Of a stretch of DNA of 24,786 bases, positions 8,133 to 14,980 are shown one piece after another. Source of the stretch: Roseburia sp. (GTDB lineage: Bacteria; Bacillota; Clostridia; Lachnospirales; Lachnospiraceae); NCBI GenBank assembly GCA_003483745.1, contig DMYD01000001.1, forward strand, positions 1 to 24,786, in the 5' to 3' direction. Positions within the stretch are counted from its first letter, which is position 1, and each line of letters begins with the position of its first letter. Below the pieces are notes generated by a model that did not search any database, had not been told where the DNA came from, and saw only the letters and a program-made list of their open reading frames with translations. The translations under genes were made by a program, and so were the position numbers.

Positions 8133-9323
8133 ATGACAAAAATTGATATTATATCTGGTTTCCTTGGAGCCGGAAAAACAACATTTATTAAAAAGATGAT
8201 CGAAGAAGTTTTTAAGGGCGAAAAAATCGTTCTGATCGAGAACGAGTTTGGTGAAGTCGGTATTGATGGCGGATTTTTAAAGGATGCTGGAATTGAGATC
8301 ACAGAGATGAACTCTGGTTGTATCTGTTGTTCTTTGGTAGGTGATTTCGGTAAAAACTTACATGAAGTCATCGAGAAGTTCCATCCGGATCGTATTTTGA
8401 TCGAGCCGTCAGGCGTTGGTAAATTATCTGATGTAATGAAATCTGTGATCGATATAGAAAAAGATGAGGATGTCAAATTAAATGGACTGATCACTGTTGT
8501 AAATGCGTTAAAGGCAAGTAAGCAGATGAAAGCATTTGGTGAGTTCTTCAATAACCAGATCGAATATGCGACAACTGTTGTATTAAGCAGAAGCCAGAAG
8601 GCAACACCGGAGCAGTTGGAACTGTGCGTAAAACAGATTCAGGCATTAAATCCGAAGGCTGCTGTCATCACAACACCTTGGGATGAAATCAAAGGTGAGC
8701 AGATTTTAAAAGTAGTAGAGGGACAGGATTCTCTGGAAGTAAAACTTCTTGCAGAGCAACATGCAAAAGAGGAAGCGGAGGAACATGAGCATGAGCATCA
8801 TCATGACCATGATCACGAGCATCACGACCATGACGAGCATGAACATCATCATGATCACGACCATGACGATCATGAACACCATCATGATCACGATCATGAC
8901 GATCATGAACACCATCACGATCATGACCATGACGAGCATGAACATCATCATGATCACGACCATGACGAGCATGAGCATCATCATGATCATGATGAGAATT
9001 GTACCTGTGGCTGCCATGATCACGATCATCACCATCATCATGCAGATGAGGTGTTTACAAGCTGGGGCAAAGAGACTCCTCATAAATTTACAAAAGAGCA
9101 GATCGAGGAAGTGTTAAAGACACTTTGTGAGACAGATGACTACGGCGAAATCCTTCGTGCAAAAGGTATGGTTGCTGATGTGAATGGTTCCTGGATTTAC
9201 TTTGATATGGTTCCGGGTGAGTATGAAATCCGTGAAGGAGAGCCGGATTATACCGGAAGACTCTGTGTGATTGGTACACATATTGACGAGCACAGATTAG
9301 AAGAACTGTTTGGAATTGCGTAA
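8133..9323 (+). CDS. G3E (CobW/COG0523) GTPase with a His-rich metal-binding insert
   Basis: Metal-chaperone-type GTPase of 396 residues. Walker A is GFLGAGKTT (9-17), followed by ENEFGEVGID, the metal-site CxCC motif GCICC (C63, C65, C66) and IEPSGVG. The usual guanine motif NKxD reads SRSQK. Residues about 217-304 are almost only His, Asp and Glu, built from an 11-residue unit (HEHHHDHDHDD/E) repeated about five times and ending in a second cysteine patch (CTCGC). The CobW C-terminal domain follows (about 310-396, GSWIYFDMVPGEYEI). GGGAGAG at 8118-8124 supports the start. Zinc or nickel delivery or storage is likely from family knowledge; which metal is not shown. It is followed 32 bp later by a second G3E gene, probably in one transcript. 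Confidence 0.92.
   Translation: MTKIDIISGFLGAGKTTFIKKMIEEVFKGEKIVLIENEFGEVGIDGGFLKDAGIEITEMNSGCICCSLVGDFGKNLHEVIEKFHPDRILIEPSGVGKLSDVMKSVIDIEKDEDVKLNGLITVVNALKASKQMKAFGEFFNNQIEYATTVVLSRSQKATPEQLELCVKQIQALNPKAAVITTPWDEIKGEQILKVVEGQDSLEVKLLAEQHAKEEAEEHEHEHHHDHDHEHHDHDEHEHHHDHDHDDHEHHHDHDHDDHEHHHDHDHDEHEHHHDHDHDEHEHHHDHDENCTCGCHDHDHHHHHADEVFTSWGKETPHKFTKEQIEEVLKTLCETDDYGEILRAKGMVADVNGSWIYFDMVPGEYEIREGEPDYTGRLCVIGTHIDEHRLEELFGIA
8837..8996 (+). repeat. 33-bp tandem repeat coding the His-rich insert
   Basis: About five copies of a 33-base unit, of the type CATGAACATCATCATGATCA plus CGACCATGACGA. Copies differ mostly at silent third positions and at one GAT/GAG (Asp/Glu) site. This is an in-frame minisatellite that could expand or contract without breaking the frame. 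Confidence 0.85.
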
Positions 9324-9355
9324 AAACAAGAAGCAGCGCAAGAATGGAGAATTTT

Positions 9356-10297
9356 ATGAACGAAATACCAGTATATTTATTTACCGGTTTTATGGACAGT
9401 GGAAAGACAACACTGGTAAAAGAAACATTATTTGATGATGGTTTTACCGAGGGCGGAAGAAGTGTTGTAATCTGTTGTGAGGACGGTGAAGTCGAATATG
9501 ATGAGGCAGAATTAAAAAAAATCAATGCAAGACTCGTCATGGTAGAAAATGAAGAAGATTTTACCGAAGAGTTTTTAAACAAGGTTCAGGCAGAATATCT
9601 GCCGGAGCAGGTATTTATCGAATACAATGGTACCTGGGGAATGGGAACTCTGATGGATATGGAACTGCCAAAACACTGGGTGATTGTACAGCAGTTAGCA
9701 ACTGTAGATGCAACGACGTTTGACATGTATCTTGCTAATATGCGTACCATGGTAATGGAACAATTATTTCAGGCAGATGTCGTAATTTTTAACCGTTGTG
9801 ATGACAGTACCGATAAAGGCAAATGCCGCCGGAATGTCAAGGCACAGAACCGAAAAGCACAGCTCGTTTTCGAACGGGAGGATGGCAGCTTAGACGAGCG
9901 CCCGGAGGAACTTCCGTTTGATCTTTCTGCAGATGTGATCGAGATCACAGATGCAGATTATGCGATCTGGTATATGGACTGTATGGATAATCCGAAAAAG
10001 TACGAGGGTAAGAAAGTTTCTTTCTTAGCGTTGGTATATAATCCGGAAAAACTAAAAAAAGGTGTTTTTGTACCGGGACGTTTTGCAATGACATGCTGCA
10101 TCGAGGATGTGACATTTATCGGATTTAAGTGCAAATATGCGGATGAAGATAAGATACCACACAAATCCTGGATCAATATTACTGCGGAAGTACATGTAGA
10201 ATTTGCAAGAGAGTATAAGGGAAAAGGACCGGTACTTTATCCGGTATCCATTGAACCGGCAGAAAAGCCAGAGGACGAACTGGTATATTTCTCATAA
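9356..10297 (+). CDS. Divergent G3E GTPase with a YcgQ/DUF1980-like C-terminal domain
   Basis: 313 residues from MNEIPVYLFTGFMDSGKTT; the ATG at 9356 has TGGAGA (9345-9350) 5 bases before it, whereas the in-frame ATG at 9344 overlaps that site. The N-terminal half is a P-loop GTPase (Walker A GFMDSGKTT, FIEYNGTWG in place of IEPSGVG, NRCD as guanine motif). It lacks the CxCC metal motif of its neighbour; ICCEDGEVEYD aligns instead with the ENEFGEVGID region. Residues about 205-313 (PKKYEGKKVSFLALVYNP, PGRFAMTCCIEDVTFIGF) resemble the C-terminal domain of the YcgQ/TIGR03943 family, whose genes often sit beside zinc-related CobW genes. I infer a fusion working with the upstream GTPase in metal homeostasis. 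The fusion is judged by eye only. Confidence 0.8.
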   Translation: MNEIPVYLFTGFMDSGKTTLVKETLFDDGFTEGGRSVVICCEDGEVEYDEAELKKINARLVMVENEEDFTEEFLNKVQAEYLPEQVFIEYNGTWGMGTLMDMELPKHWVIVQQLATVDATTFDMYLANMRTMVMEQLFQADVVIFNRCDDSTDKGKCRRNVKAQNRKAQLVFEREDGSLDERPEELPFDLSADVIEITDADYAIWYMDCMDNPKKYEGKKVSFLALVYNPEKLKKGVFVPGRFAMTCCIEDVTFIGFKCKYADEDKIPHKSWINITAEVHVEFAREYKGKGPVLYPVSIEPAEKPEDELVYFS

Positions 10298-10348
10298 ACC
10301 GGATAGAAAAATCGTATATTGATAAATAGGACGTAAAATCCTATGAAT

Positions 10349-10402
10349 GAAAAAAAGGGCAGATATCAGAAATCAGGTGATGATTCAGATATCTGTCCTT
10401 TT
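10349..10402. terminator. Bidirectional terminator between the G3E pair and the hemerythrin gene
   Basis: AAAGGGCAGATATC pairs with GATATCTGTCCTTT (one G-U pair), flanked by an A-run on the left and TTTT on the right, between two convergent genes. Confidence 0.75.
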
Positions 10403-10432
10403 AGAGGTTTTATGAAATCAGGTAATAATTTT

Positions 10433-11278
10433 TTATGATTCTTCTTTCAATTCATGTTTCCGCATGTAAGCGCCGATTTTTTTGTCAGAACCTAAAATGT
10501 GATTGATCAGCCAGCCGGCTAAAAACTGGATCAGGTCGATCAGATATTCCTGCTGGTTATCATCCATGTCATCTAACTCTGATAAATCGATCTCTACAAG
10601 ACGTTCCACAAAAGCGGTATGTGCGCGTTTCTGAGCATCGAGTTCCGGATAATGGATACGTTCCATCAGGGCTTCCTCATCACGAAAATGAACTTCGGTA
10701 TAATCTTTTAATTCAGCAAGCAGACGCATGATCTCATCATATTTGTCATGCAGAAGTTCTGCATGGATCAGATCGTTAGTATCGTGGATGATCTCAAACA
10801 GACGGCGGTGTTCATTGTCAACCAGCTCAATGCCGGTGTAATATTTTTCCGTAAATGCAAACGGATCTTCCTTGTCCACGGAAATAGAGGACATTTTACC
10901 AATCATCATGTCACTGCTTAAAATGTGGCGGTACAGCCAGCGAACCAGATAGGTAAGCAGATCATTTAAGGATTTTGCTGCTGCTTTGGGAGAAGAAGTA
11001 TCCAGAGAAAAGTTATTGACGGTTTTGGTAAAATCTTCATGTTCCTTCTTTTGTATCGGAAGCTCAGGATCATGAATGCGCTCCATATAAGCTTCTTCAT
11101 GTGCAAAATGTGTTGCAGCATAATCTTTTAGTCCAGGAAGCAGATTTTTCGAAATAGCAGATACATCTATGTTTTCTTTGGAAAGATCGATGGCTTCATT
11201 GATCATCTGGAATAATCTGCGGTGCTCATTATCTATTTCATCAATGCCAATCAGGCAGTCATCTGTAAATTTGTACAT
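10433..11278 (-). CDS. Tandem double-domain bacteriohemerythrin
   Basis: 281 residues from MYKFTDDCLIGIDEIDNEHR. GGAGG (11287-11291) lies 8 bases before this ATG; the ATG 15 bases further up overlaps that ribosome site and is unlikely to be used. Two complete hemerythrin domains, about residues 1-135 and 141-278, each show the di-iron pattern: NEHRRLF, HF-x2-EE, HDPELPIQKKEH or HYPELDAQKRAH, and H-I-L-x-S-D or its equivalent. The family binds O2 at a non-haem di-iron centre. Likely roles in an anaerobe are O2 sensing, scavenging or iron handling. It is cytosolic, with no signal peptide or membrane segment. Most family members have one domain of about 135 residues, so this is a duplication. 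Confidence 0.93.
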   Translation of the reverse strand: MYKFTDDCLIGIDEIDNEHRRLFQMINEAIDLSKENIDVSAISKNLLPGLKDYAATHFAHEEAYMERIHDPELPIQKKEHEDFTKTVNNFSLDTSSPKAAAKSLNDLLTYLVRWLYRHILSSDMMIGKMSSISVDKEDPFAFTEKYYTGIELVDNEHRRLFEIIHDTNDLIHAELLHDKYDEIMRLLAELKDYTEVHFRDEEALMERIHYPELDAQKRAHTAFVERLVEIDLSELDDMDDNQQEYLIDLIQFLAGWLINHILGSDKKIGAYMRKHELKEES

Positions 11279-11337
11279 TATAGAATCCTCCATTCATCAT
11301 TCGTCAATCATGTAGACATGTTAACTCTTTTGCGACT

Positions 11338-11346
11338 ATTATAACA
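11338..11346 (-). promoter_or_regulatory. Promoter of the hemerythrin gene (extended -10)
   Basis: On the minus strand TG-T-TATAAT (11346 to 11338) forms a perfect extended -10 about 60 bases before the start codon. No clear -35 is seen. Confidence 0.55.
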
Positions 11347-11429
11347 TGAATCTGTGTGAGAAAAAAGTAAATAAAAAAGAAAATAATAGAATACATACCT
11401 GGCAAACGTTTCATTATCAAAAAAATATG

Positions 11430-11458
11430 TTGACAAAGCTACTTTAATGTATTAAAGT
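11430..11458 (+). promoter_or_regulatory. Promoter of the trp T-box operon with overlapping palindrome
   Basis: Perfect TTGACA (11430-11435), 17-base spacer, TAAAGT (11453-11458). ACTTTAAT (11441-11448) and ATTAAAGT (11451-11458) form a perfect 8+2+8 dyad ending exactly at the last base of the -10, which looks like an operator. Confidence 0.65.
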
Positions 11459-11474
11459 ATACCCATAAAGAAAA

Positions 11475-11733
11475 ACCGTTGAGAAAGAGTAGTAAGCAAT
11501 TTTTGATATTTCAGAGAGCTGCAGGTGGTGGGATTGCAGTATGGATGGATTTGCTGAATGGACTTTTGAGGGCGGCCTGAACAGAATTTAGTAGGCGCCG
11601 CCGGGAACCGGACCCGTTACCCATCCGGCATGTATGGTTGTACATGAAGTGAGTGGACTTTTCAGTCAATATGAGTGGTACCGCGATAATAGATACTATT
11701 ACCGTCTCAGGCAAGAACCTGAGGCGGTTTTTT
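11475..11733 (+). ncRNA. Tryptophan T-box riboswitch leader
   Basis: The 5' part shows Stem I: lower helix AAGAGT (11485-11490) with ACTTTT (11562-11567), loop-E bases AGTA (11491-11494) and GAA (11556-11558), and upper helix AGCAA (11495-11499) with TTGCT (11551-11555). This places the specifier codon at TGG (11559-11561), i.e. tryptophan. The Stem I distal part carries AGAGAGCTGCAGGTGGTG, as in known T-boxes. The T-box itself, TGGTACCGCG, is at 11676-11685; in the antiterminator GAG (11673-11675) pairs with CTC. By family knowledge, uncharged tRNA-Trp would prevent termination and turn on trpXYZ. Confidence 0.95.
11702..11733 (+). terminator. T-box regulated terminator
   Basis: CCGTCTCAGG-CAAGAA-CCTGAGGCGG followed by six T. 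Its left arm overlaps the bases used by the T-box antiterminator, the usual arrangement. Confidence 0.93.
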
Positions 11734-11734
11734 C

Positions 11735-11805
11735 ATGCAAACAGTGTTTGCATTGTAAACAGTGTTTGCATTGTAAACGGTGTTTGCATTGTAAACGTGT
11801 TTACA
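11735..11805 (+). repeat. 18-bp tandem repeats forming four palindromes between the T-box and trpX
   Basis: Three near-identical 18-bp units at 11743-11760, 11761-11778 and 11779-11796 (AGTGTTTGCATTGTAAAC; the third starts with G). Together with flanking bases they make four dyads of the form TG(C/T)AAAC ... GTTT(G/A)CA, centred near 11744, 11762, 11780 and 11798. The first is perfect over 9+1+9 (11735-11753) and the last over 7+2+7 (TGTAAAC-GT-GTTTACA, 11790-11805). It may be an operator array, an RNA structure in the leader, or a minisatellite. Confidence 0.85.
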
Positions 11806-11870
11806 TGTAATGACGAAATCCACCTCTCGAAACGGATTTTTCCAAATTTAAAATCTGGAGGTTAATTAAT

Positions 11871-12986
11871 ATGAAAAGAAAAATGATGGCAGCAGTATTA
11901 ATGATGGCAATGACAGCAGGTGTACTTGGCGGATGTGGAAACAGTGCAGCAAATAATGCAAAAACGGAAACGAATGCACAGAATAATGCAGGTACTGCAG
12001 AAACAAATGAAGATGCCAGTGCAGATGCAACAGAAACAGCAGGTGCAGACGGAACAGTGTATAAAGTAGGTATTGTCCAGTATGTCGATGACGCTTCCTT
12101 AAATCAGATCGAGAAAGCCATTGAGGCAGAGTTGGATGCAAAAGGTGCAGAACTTGGTGTGACATTTGATTATGCAGATTATACCTATAATGGTCAGGCA
12201 GATTCCTCTACTTTAAATCAGATTGCAACGGATCTGGTGGCAGAAAAAGTAGATGTAATCATTCCGATTGCAACTCCGGCAGCCATGATCATGCAGAATG
12301 CGACAGAGGATAATCAGATCCCGGTTGTATTTTCCGCGGTATCTGATCCGGTCAGCGCAGGACTTGTTGCAGACTTAAATGCTCCGGGAGCAAATATTAC
12401 AGGAACTTCTGATGCACTTGATACCACGGCTGTTATGAAACTGATCACAGCAGCGAACCCGGATGTAAAGAAGATCGGACTGTTATATGATAAGAGCCAG
12501 GATTCCTCTAAAGTACCGGTTGCAGATGCAATCGCTTTCTGTGAGGAAAATGGAATTGATTATGTTGAAAAGACAGGAACCACCAACGCAGAGGTGTCCG
12601 CAGCAGCAGATGCACTTGTAGCAGAAGGGGTGGATGCGATATTCACACCGACCGATAATACGATTATGACAGCAGAACTTGCAATCTTTGAAAAGTTTGC
12701 AGATGCAAAGATTCCACACTATACAGGAGCAGATTCCTTTGCATTAAATGGTGCATTTTTAGGATATGGCGTCAATTACACAGAACTTGGAACCGCAACA
12801 GCAGATATGGCAGCAGATATTCTTGTAAATGGCAGTGATCCGGCAACAACAGCAGTCCGTACATTAGACAGCGGTATTGTGACGGTCAATACAGAGACAG
12901 CAGCTGCTGTTGGTATCGATGACAGTGTATTTAAAGATTTATGCGAGGAATTAAAAGAGGTTACAACCGCAGAAGAATTTGAATAA
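11871..12986 (+). CDS. trpX: Tryptophan ABC transporter, substrate-binding lipoprotein
   Basis: 371 residues. Lipoprotein signal peptide with lipobox VLGGC (Cys22), then a Thr/Asn/Ala-rich linker to about residue 60, then the COG2984-type periplasmic-binding fold (YKVGIVQYVDDASLNQI, PVVFSAVSDPVSAGLV, GLLYDKSQDSSKVPV). It is anchored outside the membrane and would hand tryptophan to TrpYZ. The tryptophan assignment rests on the T-box with TGG specifier upstream and on the known Firmicute trpXYZ group; the protein fold alone would only say amino acid-type ligand. GGAGG at 11857-11861 supports the start. The three genes form one operon. Confidence 0.9.
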   Translation: MKRKMMAAVLMMAMTAGVLGGCGNSAANNAKTETNAQNNAGTAETNEDASADATETAGADGTVYKVGIVQYVDDASLNQIEKAIEAELDAKGAELGVTFDYADYTYNGQADSSTLNQIATDLVAEKVDVIIPIATPAAMIMQNATEDNQIPVVFSAVSDPVSAGLVADLNAPGANITGTSDALDTTAVMKLITAANPDVKKIGLLYDKSQDSSKVPVADAIAFCEENGIDYVEKTGTTNAEVSAAADALVAEGVDAIFTPTDNTIMTAELAIFEKFADAKIPHYTGADSFALNGAFLGYGVNYTELGTATADMAADILVNGSDPATTAVRTLDSGIVTVNTETAAAVGIDDSVFKDLCEELKEVTTAEEFE

Positions 12987-13019
12987 AAGCGGAATATAAA
13001 AAATGAACCGGAGGAGATT

Positions 13020-13982
13020 ATGGGTTCGATCATTACACTTTCCATTGTACAGAGCGCGTTAGAACTTGGATTTATTTATGCACTTGTTGCGCTGGCATTA
13101 TTTGTATCATTTTCCATATTAGATATTGCGGATTTGTCGACAGACGGCTGCTTTACATTAGGCTGTGCGGTCTGTGCGACGGTGACACTTGCCGGTCATC
13201 CTGTATTAGGACTGATTGCGGCAGCGGCAGCAGGCGTGGTGTCGGGATTCATTACAGCATTTTTACAGACCAGAATGGGCATTCAGTCTATTTTAGCCGG
13301 CATTATTGTAAATACCGGATTATACACGATCAATATAGCAGTGATGGGATTTGCATCCAATATCAATCTTTTTTCCTGCGATACGGTTTTTTCATGGGCG
13401 AAGGAGCATATCGGAGGAAGCTGGTATAAACTGATTATCGCAGCAGTTTTTGTTGTGATCGTCGGTGTGATCCTGGCATGGTTTTTAAATACGAGACTGG
13501 GACTTTCCATCCGTGCGACCGGTGATAATCCGGATATGGTAAGGGCGTCAAGTATCAATACGGGGCTTATGATCACGATCGGACTTTGTGTGGCCAATGC
13601 CATGACAGGACTTTCCGGTGGACTGCTTGCACAGTATCAGAAATCCTGTGATATTAATCTCGGAACCGGAATGGTAACGATTGCGCTTGCGAGTCTGATC
13701 ATCGGGGAGTCGATCATTGGAAAAGGCGGTGTGTTAAAGCGTGTAGTTGGCGTGGTATTAGGAAGCTGCCTGTATCGCTTTATCGTAGCGATCGCTTTAA
13801 GATTAAATGTTCCGGCAGAATGTCTGAAACTGGTATCATCCCTTATCGTTGCATTCGCGATCGCGTTGCCGTATCTTAAAAAACAGGCTGCTTTTGTGAA
13901 ACAGCGTCGTCTGGCAAAGGCGGAAAATCAGTTATATATGGATCAGATCCAGAAACAGAACCAGAAGAAGGAGGAAGCGTGA
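13020..13982 (+). CDS. trpY: Tryptophan ABC transporter, permease
   Basis: 320 residues, mostly hydrophobic, with about eight or more membrane segments, of the COG4120/branched-chain-type permease family (TDGCFTLGCAVCATVTLAG, NTRLGLSIRATGDNPDMVRA, SLIIGESIIGKGG). It forms the membrane channel with TrpZ. Start ATG follows GGAGGAG at 13011-13017. The C-terminus is a short charged Gln/Lys/Glu-rich tail. The stop TGA shares a base with the trpZ start (TGATG), indicating translational coupling. The gap from trpX is 33 bp. Confidence 0.9.
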   Translation: MGSIITLSIVQSALELGFIYALVALALFVSFSILDIADLSTDGCFTLGCAVCATVTLAGHPVLGLIAAAAAGVVSGFITAFLQTRMGIQSILAGIIVNTGLYTINIAVMGFASNINLFSCDTVFSWAKEHIGGSWYKLIIAAVFVVIVGVILAWFLNTRLGLSIRATGDNPDMVRASSINTGLMITIGLCVANAMTGLSGGLLAQYQKSCDINLGTGMVTIALASLIIGESIIGKGGVLKRVVGVVLGSCLYRFIVAIALRLNVPAECLKLVSSLIVAFAIALPYLKKQAAFVKQRRLAKAENQLYMDQIQKQNQKKEEA

Positions 13983-14791
13983 TGTTAATTATGAAAAATG
14001 TCAGTAAGACCTTCAATCCGGGGACTGTCAATGAAAAATGTGCCTTAAAAGATCTGAATCTGGAGTTGAAGGATGGCGATTTTGCAACAATTATCGGAAG
14101 TAACGGTGCAGGAAAGTCTACGCTGTTTAATGCGATTACCGGGGCATTTTTTATTGACCGGGGACTGATCGTGTTAGATGGAGAGGATATCACATACCAG
14201 AAAGAGCATGTCAGGAGTAAGGTAATTGGTCATCTTTTTCAGGATCCCCTAAAGGGAACTGCACCGCACATGACGATCGAGGAAAACATGGCACTTGCCT
14301 ATCTGCGTGCGAAAACATCGAAAAATGCATATTTCAGCCGTATCAACGCTGCAGATAAAGCAAAGTTCAGAGAGCATCTGGCACTGCTTGACATGGGATT
14401 AGAAGACCGGATGAAGCAGCCGGTGGGACTCCTCTCCGGAGGACAGCGTCAGGCATTGACACTTCTTATGGCGACGATGGTCACACCAAAGATCCTGCTG
14501 TTAGATGAACATACAGCAGCATTAGATCCTGCCACGGCAAAAAAGGTGCTGGATCTGACAAAACAGATTGTTGCGGAACGGAAGATCACCTGTCTTATGG
14601 TAACACACAATATGCACCAGGCGTTAGAACTTGGAAACCGCACCCTGATGATGGATTCCGGGAATATCATCTTAGATGTGAGCGGAGAAAAACGCGCGGG
14701 TATGACGGTGGAAGATCTGTTAGAGCAGTTTGCAGTCTGTGCCGGAAAGCGTTTAGACAACGACCGAATCCTGTTTTCGCAGGCGCAATAG
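13982..14791 (+). CDS. trpZ: Tryptophan ABC transporter, ATPase
   Basis: 269 residues from MLIMKNVSKTFNPGTVNEK. ATP-binding subunit with Walker A GSNGAGKST, Q-loop GHLFQDPLKGT, signature LLSGGQRQ, Walker B ILLLDEHTAALDP and the switch His in MVTHNM. It belongs to the COG1101 group that goes with TrpX/TrpY-type partners. AGGAGG (13969-13974) is 7 bases before the ATG at 13982; a GTG at 13979 is in frame but too close to the site. The start overlaps the trpY stop by one base. No clear terminator is visible in 14792-14880. Confidence 0.9.
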   Translation: MLIMKNVSKTFNPGTVNEKCALKDLNLELKDGDFATIIGSNGAGKSTLFNAITGAFFIDRGLIVLDGEDITYQKEHVRSKVIGHLFQDPLKGTAPHMTIEENMALAYLRAKTSKNAYFSRINAADKAKFREHLALLDMGLEDRMKQPVGLLSGGQRQALTLLMATMVTPKILLLDEHTAALDPATAKKVLDLTKQIVAERKITCLMVTHNMHQALELGNRTLMMDSGNIILDVSGEKRAGMTVEDLLEQFAVCAGKRLDNDRILFSQAQ

Positions 14792-14886
14792 CGTTTAAAA
14801 TAAGGCAAAATGGAATTTTTTGCAGAATCTGGCAGTAATAATTTGAGAAAAAAACAGAGGTAATTGAGAAAAATAGAGGAAAGCCG

Positions 14887-14915
14887 TTGAAATTTAACGT
14901 GTTTTCCTTTATTAT
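14887..14915 (+). promoter_or_regulatory. Sigma-A promoter of nfnAB
   Basis: TTGAAA (14887-14892), 17-base spacer, TATTAT (14910-14915). A second possible pair, TTGACG (14939-14944) with TAAAAT (14961-14966), would put the transcript start on the ribosome site, so the first is preferred. Confidence 0.6.
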
Positions 14916-14943
14916 GTTAAAGTATGAAAATAAATACTTTGAC
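14916..14943. promoter_or_regulatory. Operator-like inverted repeat upstream of nfnA
   Basis: GTTAAAGTAT (14916-14925) and ATACTTTGAC (14934-14943) are inverted copies with one mismatch and an 8-base gap. The dyad begins directly after the -10 at 14910-14915, where a repressor would block transcription. No regulator is assigned. Confidence 0.45.
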
Positions 14944-14980
14944 GGGCATGTTGATGTATATAAAATGTTAGGAGGAGACT

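Noticed and set aside
8706..9117. Met/Ile-rich open frames in other frames and on the minus strand over the His-rich region
   Set aside because: Shadows of the 33-bp repeat: CAT and ATG codons read out of frame. No start signals.
11743..11796. Repeats considered as a CRISPR array
   Set aside because: Units are 18 bp and directly joined, with no unique spacers and no cas genes.
11790..11805. TGTAAACGTGTTTACA as a CcpA cre site
   Set aside because: The left half fits cre, but the right half is displaced by two bases from the TG-N-AA-N-CG-N4-CA pattern.
11653..11865. Open frame of 70 codons with three SVCIVN/GVCIVN repeats
   Set aside because: It runs through the T-box, its terminator and the 18-bp repeats, without a ribosome site. 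The hexapeptide is just the 18-bp repeat read in frame.
14806..14827. GCAAAAT/ATTTTTTGC as a terminator after trpZ
   Set aside because: The stem is short and AT-only apart from two pairs, and the T-run is part of the stem, so it would be unstable.
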